DNA of 64,000 nt, from the NCBI GenBank assembly GCA_037783415.1, contig JAZGTN010000022.1, forward strand, positions 8,964,001 to 9,028,000, given 5' to 3'. How positions within the stretch are numbered: position 1 is the stretch's first letter; each line of letters opens with the position of its first letter. Shown here piece by piece: positions 56,201 to 64,000 of this stretch. This DNA is from Leptasterias polaris. Lineage: Eukaryota > Echinodermata > Asteroidea > Forcipulatida > Asteriidae. The notes beneath the pieces were generated by a model. That model saw only the letters and a program-made list of their open reading frames with translations. It was not told the origin of the DNA and did no database searches. Made by a program: the position numbers and the translations under genes.

Positions 56201-57511
56201 GTATTACAAGTCACAGGGATATAATTGGGTACCTGTGGCGGTAGAGGTTGATATTGTGTTTGAAAAAGCCTTTGGAGCACCACGGCAGCTCGGGGCTGTA
56301 TACTCCCCAGGGAGCTGAGATTAAAGGATGTTATTGGCCCAATGACCAGGGTACTAATGTAAAGTGCATTGATACTTTATTGTAAAATGCGCTAAATAAG
56401 AACTAGTTATTATTATTATTATTGGACCTGGCTTTACTTCTCATCCAAAGAAAATCAATTATGGTTAAAGGTGTCTCGTAAAGGACAAAAGTGCCACGAC
56501 CGGCTGGGACCCAAACCCACACTCTGACAGTACAAGAACTTGAGTCCAGCGCGCTGGATCGCATCAGTTCATGATAGTCTGGAATACAGGCAAATAAAAC
56601 TTCCAGTTCGTTTTCGCTCGACGTTGCATGATTTCCTTCAAGATAAGGAACTGTTTGATGAGCTTAAGCAAAACCACCAGCAAAAAAATACCTGCAGTAT
56701 AAACAGAGTGTCATATCTTCATGTTTGAAATCAGCATTTTTTTTCTTTGTTTGAACTAAATTTTGGAAAACCAAATCTGAAGAAAAGAAAATCCTGAAAT
56801 ACAGAATTTGTAAGAAATCTGAGAAGTACATCTCCAGAAACCTTGTACAATTGAACTAAATAACAATAAAGAACAAAGCTGAAAAAATGATGTCCTCTGT
56901 TTTTTACTCTTCCTGGTTATAGTTAAAATCTTATTTCTTGGGATCGGTAGTTGAAAGATAGAATAGACTTTCCACAATAGACCTTATGCACATGACGAGT
57001 CATTTGAGTAGGGCGCCCTCAGCTAGAGGTCAAAAGAAGGTTGCGCATTGGCGCATCTGCGCATCTGCGTTTTCCATTGTTTCATCATTGTTTCATCATT
57101 GTTGTACATCTAAGATGGCAGCATGATGACATTAGTGCTGGAGGGCTTTGTTAACTGAAAATCAATCTATAAGCTACAGTTATTATAAAATTCCAAAATT
57201 TACAGTATCTATTATAGCTTATATATGTACTAATAACGGAATCAGGGATAAATACAAATAAAGTGGAATCTATTGAGGAGGAGGCTTCTCTGTCATTGAT
57301 TTTGTTTGTTTGCAAATGACCATCGTTCTTTTCCTGTCAGGTGATAAAACGCCACCATCTTGATAAGAAAAGAAGCAGTATTGATGCGGCTAATGTAGGG
57401 GACCTTCTAGTGGATGACATCAAACCCATACTTGAGGGTCAACAAACTCAACATCCAAATGGTTCTTCCTCATCCAAAACCAAACCAAACCAGCCCAGTT
57501 CTAACTGTTAA
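31850..57511 (+). CDS. STRA6: STRA6-like retinoid (RBP receptor family) membrane protein, complete, 19 exons
   Basis: Vertebrate STRA6 moves retinol from retinol-binding protein across the plasma membrane. Exons: 31850-31884, 33905-33971, 34566-34663, 36282-36421, 37079-37199, 40429-40492, 41132-41248, 42633-42703, 43685-43799, 45032-45188, 46437-46512, 47507-47585, 50562-50610, 51797-51914, 52573-52692, 53534-53691, 54680-54886, 55583-55788, 57341-57511 (TAA). All have GT-AG borders and compatible phases; 722 codons versus 667 in human STRA6. Family landmarks: PVDLYENHDR (exon 4), YVKNLLSK (8), YKPHPGFKYPTRLF (9), TLYGIIMAIIRFL (16), SNPVLVTFCHFMV (17) and INNPSLIHLRKRP (18). About nine hydrophobic membrane segments. 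The first exon, only 35 coding bases, is the least certain part. Confidence 0.9.
32287..33018. mobile_element. Near-perfect 732-bp palindrome, MULE/foldback-type, 9-bp target duplication
   Basis: The left arm starts TACTCCTAGAACTATG and the right arm ends CATAGTTCTAGGAGTA; the arms (about 350 bases each) pair almost throughout, with a short centre near 32650. ATCTCTGGG flanks both sides (32278-32286 and 33019-33027). It has no transposase; the identical short frames read from both strands are a by-product of the symmetry. A diverged relative of one arm lies at about 33198-33380. In the first STRA6-like intron. Confidence 0.92.
33510..33879. mobile_element. TTAA-type MITE ending next to the STRA6-like exon 2 acceptor
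   Basis: TTAAAGGCACTGTACACGTTTGG at the left and AAACGTGTTCAGTGCCTTTAA at the right; TTAA borders suggest piggyBac-type mobilisation. The right end lies 25 bases upstream of exon 2 (33905). Confidence 0.85.
34018..34165. mobile_element. Hairpin MITE, relative of 6680-6835
   Basis: CCCTGCACAAGGCG and TTTTGGGAGTCAATTCC on one side, TTTTTGACTCCCAAAATGG and GCGCATTGTGCAAGG on the other. Lies between STRA6-like exons 2 and 3. Confidence 0.7.
34240..34278. repeat. (CACAGC)n microsatellite
   Basis: About six CACAGC units, intronic. Confidence 0.85.
35085..35285. mobile_element. tRNA-like SINE (family D) within inverted flanks
   Basis: The tRNA-like part has GGTTCGAATCCCATCC. It is flanked by AAGCACTTTATACTC and AACTCCTGTGAAAAA on the left and their inverted counterparts (TTTTCACAGGACTC, AGTATAAGC) on the right. 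Other family D pieces: about 6840-7060 and 62868-63005. Confidence 0.6.
36729..36944. mobile_element. Inverted pair of family A SINE pieces
   Basis: A minus-strand copy (GTTGAACAAAGG through CAATATCTTTGC, 36729-36835) is followed by the 3' half of a plus-strand copy (CACGTTAATCCGGAGGTC through TTTGTTCAATCCC, 36878-36944). Confidence 0.7.
38470..38835 (-). mobile_element. tRNA-derived SINE (family B), nearly full length, minus strand
   Basis: Runs from TTGTATAGTGCGTTATC through CAATCTGCAGCCAACCATACC to GACTCGAACCCACACTCTG and the reverse head ACCACTCAGCCATGACATGCC. Confidence 0.8.
41425..41630 (-). mobile_element. tRNA-derived SINE (family B), partial, minus strand
   Basis: TTCTTTTACATGCACTACC, TGTCCAATCCGAAGGAC, CTTGCTCAAGGACACAAGCG and CTCAAACCCACACTCTG followed by a truncated head. 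Lies between STRA6-like exons 7 and 8. Confidence 0.75.
42005..42140 (+). mobile_element. tRNA-derived SINE (family A)
   Basis: GGGAGACCCCC, AGATGGCTTAGTTGGTAGAGC (A box) and GCAGGTTCAAATCCCAG (B box), then TTTGTCTTTGTTCAACCCC. Contains a C-run. Confidence 0.8.
42633..57511 (+). CDS. STRA6: STRA6-like exons 8-19 (core, membrane helices and cytosolic tail)
   Basis: Residues about 215-722. Exon 9 gives the conserved RNYKPHPGF element before a membrane helix. Exon 10 covers the loop aligned with the vertebrate RBP-binding region (AMDLISGLAQAQ, with a possible N-glycan site NET). Exons 11 and 13-16 are hydrophobic helices; exon 16 ends LPRIDLPILMPSMPD. Exon 17 starts YNVYVGNMY and ends in a charged cytosolic linker (DLEEETDGEKG). 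Exon 18 holds the NNPSLIHLRKRP motif typical of the family's C-terminal part. Exon 19 is a polar tail (VIKRHHLDKKRSS through SNC-stop) with no membrane segment. Confidence 0.9.
46556..47046. mobile_element. Foldback element, about 490 bp
   Basis: Left arm TTCGGTTTGCGGTAACACC through TTATCCTACTGCTGAGGAGCAG; right arm CTGCTCTGCAGCAGTAGAATAA through GGTGTTACCACAAACTGAA, its inverted counterpart. An isolated right arm of the same family is at about 57740-57855. Between STRA6-like exons 11 and 12. Confidence 0.8.
48071..49737. mobile_element. TU/foldback-type element with tandem-repeat inverted ends and 8-bp target duplication
   Basis: Left end GGATACCAGTCAACTCGC followed by irregular tandem AAGTCGCCC-type units to about 48280; the right end (about 49445-49737) is the inverted counterpart, closing with GCGAGTTGACTGGTTTCC. 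GTTTTAAC flanks both sides (48063-48070 and 49738-49745). The interior is AT-rich and non-coding, with a TTTATCTTATC LINE-like tail at about 48690. Known sea urchin TU elements have the same plan. In the STRA6-like intron between exons 12 and 13. Confidence 0.9.
50080..50455. repeat. Three diverged tandem copies of an about 110-180-bp unit
   Basis: CACTCTAACACCC / ACTCCAACAAAATCC / ACTCTAACAAAATCG, and TTATGGTGGTATGCCTGATCCCATG, recur around 50095, 50270 and 50380. Intronic. Confidence 0.7.
50692..51338. mobile_element. DNA-transposon-derived element with TGTGACGGGCTCT ends
   Basis: Left end ATGTGACGGGCTCTGTGAAAATGAGTC and right end GACTCATTTTCGTAGAGCCCGTCACAT are inverted copies, about 647 bases apart, within AT-rich flanks (AATAAT / ATTTTATT). 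No transposase frame is visible. Between STRA6-like exons 13 and 14. Confidence 0.8.
52042..52175 (-). mobile_element. tRNA-derived SINE (family A), minus strand
   Basis: GATTTGAACTAACGACC and CTACCAACTGAGCC boxes, then ATGTTGGCGGTCTCCC and TTTGTTCGGGGGGTGCCAGTC. Confidence 0.8.
52840..53140. repeat. Compound GAGACC/AAGACC hexamer-type repeat
   Basis: Interleaved GAGACCGAGACC, CTTGCAGTCCGAGACC and AAGACC units. Frames are open on both strands only because the units are multiples of three; the segment is within an intron with no splice signals in frame. Confidence 0.85.
54904..55362. repeat. 39-bp minisatellite, about 12 copies
   Basis: Units of CCCCTCCCCCATACTCAAG plus TCCCCTCCTGGTAAAGACAA. 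It starts about 18 bases after the STRA6-like exon 17 donor. On the plus strand most units keep one frame (NPSPILKSPPGKD). Confidence 0.95.
56030..56565. mobile_element. SINE family C (plus) nested in SINE family B (minus)
   Basis: The outer minus-strand family B element (TTATATAGTGCTTTAATTATC; CAGCCAACCATACC; TTCTTTTACATGTATTAC) is interrupted at about 56210 by a plus-strand family C body (GGTACCTGTGGCGGTAGAGG through AAATAAGAACTAG and an ATT run to about 56425). The outer element then resumes to AACTTGAGTCCAGCGC. Confidence 0.8.
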
Positions 57512-60500
57512 TTCTGCCAAGGCTGCAGTAGACCTGGACCGTATCTGAATTGGCTGTGACTGTTTCTAAGGGTGTTGCTACGGATGACTCGGCCATCCAG
57601 CTGAAGCCGCCAATTCAGACAATTCTTATATTCATTACCCTTACCCTCTGCCCCTCCATTCATTTGTAAATTACAACCTCTACAACGCACCCAAAAGTCT
57701 GAGAGTTTAAAATTCCTGTTAGCTATACAAGGATTGACAGTAGGGCCCAGTATCATGGAGCTGCAGTAGAATAAAAAGGAAGACAAGTTCTCAAGAACGA
57801 ATCTACACAGCTAACATAAATATTTACACATGGTGTTTTCACAAACTGAATATACAACTATTTCAATAGTTACACCATTATAAGAACTACTGTTCATGTA
57901 AGTTTAATTTTCTCAACAACGTGAAAACTTTTACTCGTTCTTGAGTAACTTAAAAATGTTGGTCCAACTCAACTGTTTTATGGGGAATCATTTAGCTGAA
58001 AGTTGTATCTTTTTGTAAAAACTTGTTTCTATATTTTCATTATACTTAAGAGTATGATTTTAAAAACCTGAATATTTTCAAATTGGTGCCAAATCCTTTA
58101 AATAGCAAGAAGTGCTCACTATTATCTCGTTTAATGATACAATGTTTTTTATTAACCTAAAAAGTTTACTGAAAATGCTATGAAAGCTAAGATTCTTGAA
58201 AAAAAATATATAACAAAAATTAAAATAAAATAAAGAAGGGCTTGGTTTGAGAAATTTTTACATACATTCCTCAGTACTTCAATCAAAGCTTGGATTAAAA
58301 TAATAAAATAATATATTCATTATGCATTTATTGTGCAAATCAGTACAATAATTGATTTAAAACATTCAAATTTAAATTTTTCAATTAAAAGGTGGTATTC
58401 CTTCTTTTTCTTAGTACTCTTTAAAAAGAATTACTGTAAATGTTGGTTTAATTCCTTCTCAGTAAACAAGTTTCAAATGAGCAAAGGTTTTTAAACTGGA
58501 CTTTAAACCTTCTTGGACCAAAAAACAATTTGATTGATGTAATAAATGCATCAGGGATGAAGATTAGACCTTTATCATGCTGCGGCCATCTTGATTTTCT
58601 CCCATTCAACTCAATGTAACCAAACTGAGGCTGGAAGGAAAAATAGTCTGGTTTCTTTTTGTACAATTAATCTTAGTATTCATTACTGTTATAAGATGCA
58701 GGGAACATGACCAAGATGGTGGCAGCATGATAAAGGTCTGTATGTTTTGGGGGGGTTTTACACCCACACCAATGTGTGATGACATGCACTGTATATCCAC
58801 AGTGCCTTCCGGTTCCTGCAGAAGCAATTATATTCAGTTCCATTGCTGAGACAATCTTGTCAGTTTTTCATTTGGACAGGCTTGGATCCCGGAGGTCCAG
58901 TTGGCCCAAGTAATATTAAGTATAATATTAATCTTGCAGTATTTTAATATCTGATTGCTATGGTACATGTATATGCAGTATTTTAATATCTGATTGCAAA
59001 GGTACATGTATATGTATTATTCTTTATACATAAAGTAAATAATCACATATCGTAGCATTGCCTTTATAAAAAATGAGTCGTATAAATTATTAAATCAAAT
59101 TTGGATACGTTCCGAATCCGAGTGTCTGTACAATTAAGTCAATTATATCAGCACCTTAATTGCCGGTAATATATTATGTTCTTGTCCTTGTACAGGTTGA
59201 ATTAATGAAAACTGTTTAGATTTGATGAATTTTCCAATCATGAATGTGGGAATTAATTTACTGTTTTGCTGTCACCCACAGTCTGGTCTTGGGGTGTCAA
59301 TGATAGAGTTAAATCAGTAGTATGTTTAGCTTGAAATACTGACTATGTTCATTCACATCTGCTTATGCAACACTTTGCAACTTAATTTTGTGAAAGCAAA
59401 ATTGAACAGACCAGCAGGGCCCAATTTCATAAAACCTGTAAGCCCATAAAAAACCTGCTCAGCAGAAACAGGTAGCCAGCCAAAATTCCGGTGCCCCATT
59501 CATTTTTGTTTTTGCTGAGCGAAGAAATTTTCAAAGCAGTTTTTTCTTCATGACAGCTTTGTGAAATTGGGCCCTGGGCTCTTAGCAAAAATGAGCAGGA
59601 TACCAGTCAAAGATGGTAGGCCTACATATGACATTGTATGTTGAATGGTAAGCATATTCGGGTAAGTGCAACCTTTTGTGTGCTTAAGCAGCTCTATGGG
59701 TTCTGAACTGAGTCTAAAAAAGAAATTTCTAATGTGAGATTCACTTTTGATTAAAACAAATTTTCGGACCAACTTTTTATAAAGGAAATTCTTTAATTAT
59801 ATTGACTTGTACGACAGAAATGCTCTTATAATTCTTTAATGCTGCCATTTACACGCAGACAAAAGAGAGTTAAATAGTATTAAAGTATAACATCTTTTAT
59901 TGTTTGATTATACCTCTATTTGTTGCCTTTATACAGTAATAAATTTCACAACTTTCTTGAGGATTTAACTCTTAATGTAAATTAACATATTTTTTTGTAC
60001 TATTCAAAATAGGGACTTTTATCTGAATTCAGACTTTTTTATGTCTGTGTCATGAAATAAAATAGCAGTTGTTTCCTTCAGCTATAAAGGAATAAGCTCT
60101 TTGACCACTCTAGCTAGTGCTGAGAATACTGTTCCCAGAATTAAGCTCCTTGGAATCTATAACTCCAGGGGTTACTAACAGTTGAAAATACCATCATTTC
60201 AACATACCTCCTAAAATTTGGGTCCTAGTTTCAGAATTTTGTGTCAGCAATGACCGTCACCCCTGACAAAAGTATGAGGCATTTAAATGATGAGTAAATG
60301 ATGAGTAAGCCAATATCAGCAAGTCTCAGTGGTGAGACGGCCATTTTAATATTCCTTTTTTTTCTTCTGCATCTTTGGCGAAATGAATTCACAGGACACA
60401 AATGTATGCTATTCAGATACTACGTTATTTAGAAAAACCAATAACAAATGTAGAAAATGCTCAAAGTGCACGCCACAGTTTTAGCACTATCAAGTGTCGC

Positions 60501-61511
60501 AGGATTGAATTTTGCAATACATGCATGTCACGTGGTATCAAAATGCTTAGTCTATAGCAACAGTACCTAGAGTGCCGTCAAGCCAAGTGGTCTGTGCCTT
60601 CTATTTCTATGGTCTGGACTAAAAACGTTTGATACAAAGTCTCGTTCAGCCATGTCGTCTTTATGGTAATGTTTGTGTTGACGCACATGTATAACATTGG
60701 TAATTGTCAAAACCAGTATCCACATTTTATGTGACCCACCGTTATACATAAACTAACAAACCTGTGAAAATTTAGGCTCCATCCAGTCAGTCATTGGAGT
60801 CACAATAAAACAGTGAAAAGCCCCCTTATGTTTCCACTGCTTTAGAATATGAGTTTTGGTTCTACACTATTATTGTTTACTCAATTCTCCAAATGTATTG
60901 CATTTCAAGTGAAGTTTTCCACTATGACCATCTTTATACCATGTAAGTTATGTGTAAATCCGTGAACATTTATGTTTTCAATCCTACCAATGTAGTGCAC
61001 ACCCTTTAAAATCTGATTCAGTTGTGAATATCATACTGAACATATCAAAATGACGTTCAATTATCATAGTAACAAAAAACTGTTGTCTGTATATACAATT
61101 TGTAAAAATTTCAAAAAACAAGCCAATGGTATATAGTGTTCATAAAGCAGTAATAAACCATTGACTGGGTCAACATTTTACAGAAAAAGCTTGACAGAAA
61201 ACGTAGTTCCTAACAAGGTATTTCACTAGCATTTTAATTTATCCCCAATTGATAAAGTTAAGTAATTGGTCAGTAAGTCTATTGTAAAAAAGAAAACAAG
61301 CAAACAAACAAAATTAAACAAAATGATGGACCGCCTGTGATGTTTTTTTTCAAATTCTGAAAGTTTTCTACAGTATTTCTCAAGGATTTCTTCTCATTCT
61401 GAGCCCTTCAGGTCACTCTCACATCCTCCTCGCATGGTCCAATATTGCAGATGAGAGAAGCACCAGAGACGTTGTATCGTAGACAAAAACAGGGTGAGTA
61501 GTAGTTGGGTT
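57512..61511. other. Tail-to-tail intergenic region (STRA6-like / ShKT gene)
   Basis: Contains the 3' UTRs of two convergent genes. Seen: half of a foldback element (about 57740-57855), a duplicated roughly 38-bp unit at 58925-59010, a GGGCCCAATTTCAT-type repeat (59417-59575) and a 5'-truncated MITE (60735-61009). The rest is AT-rich with no recognisable coding sequence. Confidence 0.5.
60735..61009. mobile_element. 5'-truncated TTAA-type MITE
   Basis: AACAAACCTGTGAAAATTTAGGCTC through ACCAATGTAGTGCACACCCTTTAA matches the 30582-30944 element in the same orientation; the left terminus is missing. Confidence 0.7.
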
Positions 61512-63898
61512 CTAGCACCGGTCGCAACTCTTTCGACAATTTTGTCTCATGTAGCCTTTGTTGGTCTCACACTCCCCCCGTTCAGCCCATTCAATGCAGC
61601 TTCTGTTTGTGTCATAACAGATTGGATTGACTGTGTGTACAAGTATGTGACCAACAAGGTGGATAGGATGGGGGTTGGAGGAGATGGTGGGGGTTGGAGG
61701 AGATGGTGGGGGTTAGAGGAGATTGGTGGGGGATGAGTCGGGAAGATAAACGAATAACAAATAATCTTGGTTAATAATAGAGGAAAGAAAAGAGCAAATA
61801 CTAGATGGGATGGATGTCTTAATCCAATATTTTAGAATCTGGTGTGCACAATGTGTCATTTAAAAAATATCTTTTCATTTCTGATGACTACATCGTCCTG
61901 TTGTTTTTTCTCTCATTCAAGTCAATGTAACCAAAATGAGGCTGAAGGGGAAAAAAGTCTGGCCCTCGGCTTTTTGGGGGGTCATGAAATTTAGTATGCA
62001 ACTGTTTGAATGCAAAAATTAGTTAGTGGCCTGACATTTTGACCCTAGCAGGGTGTCATGGCCGAGTGGTTTACAGCATCGGATTCAAGTTCTGGTGGTT
62101 AAGTCTTTGGTGTGTGGGTTCGAGTCCGGTTCATGACGCTTGTCTTTGAGCAAGGAACTTTGCTATAATTGCTTCTCTTTACCAAGGGGTACAAATGGGT
62201 ACCTGCAAAGGTAGAGGTTGATGTTGTGTTTGAAGGCAGCTTGGGGCTGTATACTCCCCAGGGAGCTGAGAAAGATTAAAAGAATGTTATTGGCCCAATG
62301 ACCAGGACACTAATGTAAAGTGCATTGATACGTTGTTGTAAAATGCACTAATTATTATTATTATTGTTATTAGCGGAGTCTTTCTCGAAGCCTTCAAAAA
62401 AGATTCTGCTAGGTCGAAACGTCAGGCCACTAACTAATTTTTGCATTTATACCATAGGTCCTTTTGGTTGGTACACAGTTTGCAATCAGCTAATTCTATT
62501 TTCTCATTACTGTTTGAACACAGGGAACAAAATGGAGCTGACTGCAGTCTGATGAGGATCTGATTGTAGAAGACATGAGTCGTGGTGGTCACATTTAGGC
62601 TCGTCTACATCAGTTAAACCAACTGCTATTGCCTGCTGGGAACTATAGCTGTTTTAATGGTAGGTCTTTCATAGCATTATAAATCTGCATTGCTGTTTCT
62701 ATGTCTGTTATGTCACCTATGTCACGCAGGTCATTTTGTCATATACTCAAAAATTACTGCATGATTTGTCATTTAATAGATGTTAATTACTGCATGATTT
62801 GTCATTTAATAGATGTTAATTTTGGATCGGGATGAATATCATTTGTTTTTTTACCAATTTGTGTTAAGCACTGTATACTCAGTACTTGCCCGAGTTCTGT
62901 GAAAAAAATCCACAGGCAAATCACTTGGGTGGGATTCAAACCCACGACCTTTGCATTAATTGCTAGAGCAGATGTCTTGCCACTAGACCACTGAGCTATG
63001 ATTTGTCATATTATGTGGAATAGACCTATCTATTAAGCCCGACCCACCAAAGCAACAGTTTATCATTGAGATTGACATATGCGCCATGCTCTGCCCAGCA
63101 CTAACACAAGATACACCATCCAGCAATCAAAATGGCAGTTTAAAGTTATTTTAACAAGTCATGCCTTTGGGTGCTTGTGTTTGTGGTTTTGAATGCACAA
63201 AGCCAAAACCCAAGTTGCCTGTAAAGATGGCGTTTATCTGCAATGATCTCTTGCTTCTGGCAAACTAATTCCAGTCATGTGATCAACTGTCTTGTTAAGT
63301 CACATTGTTTGACCTTTAACAACATTATTTACTAATGTTCACAATATTCGATTCTGTTATGTGTTACACATACAGGAACATTCTCTGCTCTTAGAACTTG
63401 CTCCATTTTAATTTAAGATCCTTCCTAACACACAAGGAATCTGCCTCAAAAATGGCGCAACCAAGATTTAGTGCGGGTGATGATGCGTGTATTGGGTTCA
63501 TAGGTCATATGCACAAGCGCCATTAAACAAATATATTGTATTGCTGCATATTGGGAAACTAAGTACAGTTAAAGAATAAATCAAGCTGCCAAGATGGACA
63601 CCATTCTGTAGTTTAAAATGTAACTGTGCGAGGTTGTATAGTTGTGTATCGCATTGCTTCAAAATCAGTGCGCCATGATGGTTGCCGTTGTTGCTTGAAC
63701 TCGGATTCCAACAGAACCATTTGCGTGCTGATCATTTACATTGGGACATGCATATAGGCTTTGGTTAAGGTTACATATGATACTCACAGTCACAATGGTC
63801 ACAGCTCTTGGGGCAGTTTGGTAACATCCACTGTGGATTGGCTGAACATTCTCCTGTTTCCGCCCACTGTACACAGTTTGGATCAGTGTCCTTGCAAG
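61512..63898 (-). CDS. ShKT-domain protein, last two exons; 5' part beyond the right edge
   Basis: Two minus-strand exons each encode one ShKT (SXC) cysteine module, a six-cysteine fold common in animal extracellular enzymes and secreted proteins. Exon 63788-63898 (CAG acceptor, GTGAGT donor, 111 nt, phase 1 at both ends) has cysteines spaced C-6-C-8-C-9-C-3-C-2-C, with QWAETGEC and CPKSC. Exon 61512-61630 joins in frame and repeats the pattern (IEWAERGEC, RKSCDRC), with TAG directly after the last cysteine. The protein therefore ends in tandem ShKT modules. The catalytic or other upstream domain is not in the window. The domain name derives from a sea anemone peptide, but nothing here indicates a toxin: the same module ends astacin proteases, peroxidases and prolyl hydroxylases. 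Confidence 0.8.
61660..61735. repeat. G-rich about 20-bp minisatellite
   Basis: Three to four units of GGGGTTGGAGGAGATGGTGG, in the last intron of the ShKT gene next to its terminal exon acceptor. Confidence 0.85.
62045..62370 (+). mobile_element. Full-length tRNA-derived SINE (family C)
   Basis: Head with A box ATGGCCGAGTGG and B box GGTTCGAGTCC. Body GGTACCTGCAAAGGTAGAGG, GGGGCTGTATACTCCCCAGG and TATTGGCCCAATGACCAGG; tail ending AAATGCACTA plus ATT. In the ShKT gene intron. Confidence 0.85.
62868..63005 (-). mobile_element. tRNA-derived SINE (family D), minus strand
   Basis: GTTAAGCACTGTATACTCAG, then GATTCAAACCCACGACC (B box) and TGTCTTGCCACTAGACCACTGAGCT (A box). It is the intact counterpart of the sequence that seeded the 70-bp array at 7034. 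Confidence 0.8.
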
Positions 63899-64000
63899 CT
63901 GTTTCAACCAAAACCACCATTCATCAGTTTTGTCAATAGGGGGAAAAAATGATGTTTTTGTGACATTCCACTCAGGGCCCAAGTGTGAAGCCTGTAAGCA

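Overview
This is eukaryotic DNA from an intron-rich animal genome. It has no bacterial-style gene density, introns follow GT-AG, and interspersed repeats are everywhere. I infer an echinoderm, possibly a sea star. The reasons are the three recognisable deuterostome-type genes, a ShKT-domain gene, tRNA-derived SINEs ending in ATT runs, TTAA-bounded MITEs, and a foldback element whose inverted ends are tandem short repeats, like the sea urchin TU elements. The species assignment is inference.

Layout. (1) 987-21489, minus strand: FOCAD (focadhesin), 23 exons from the start codon; the C-terminal quarter lies beyond the left edge. (2) 21490-23969: divergent intergenic region. (3) 23970-27587, plus strand: CCDC124, four coding exons, complete (223 aa). 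(4) 27588-31849: repeat-bearing intergenic DNA. (5) 31850-57511, plus strand: a complete 19-exon STRA6-like multi-pass membrane protein of 722 codons. (6) 57512-61511: tail-to-tail intergenic DNA. (7) 61512-63898, minus strand: the last two exons of a gene ending in two ShKT domains, whose 5' part lies off the right edge. I built all exon models by hand. The phases join without frameshift through each model, which is the main internal check.

The genes share no obvious pathway: FOCAD is an adhesion and SKI-complex-associated helical-repeat protein, CCDC124 a ribosome-binding factor, the STRA6-like protein a putative retinoid transporter, and the ShKT protein probably secreted.

The striking non-coding content is the repeats. 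Three FOCAD exons (4, 17, 22) have their 3' splice site and first coding bases copied upstream in tandem or degenerate arrays, the extreme case being nine near-identical acceptors in a row. FOCAD intron 15 holds a 27-copy, 70-bp minisatellite with a six-unit higher-order period that grew out of a tRNA-like SINE broken by a MITE. The STRA6-like introns hold a 732-bp near-perfect palindrome with a 9-bp target duplication, a 1.67-kb TU/foldback-type element with an 8-bp target duplication, and several other foldback elements.
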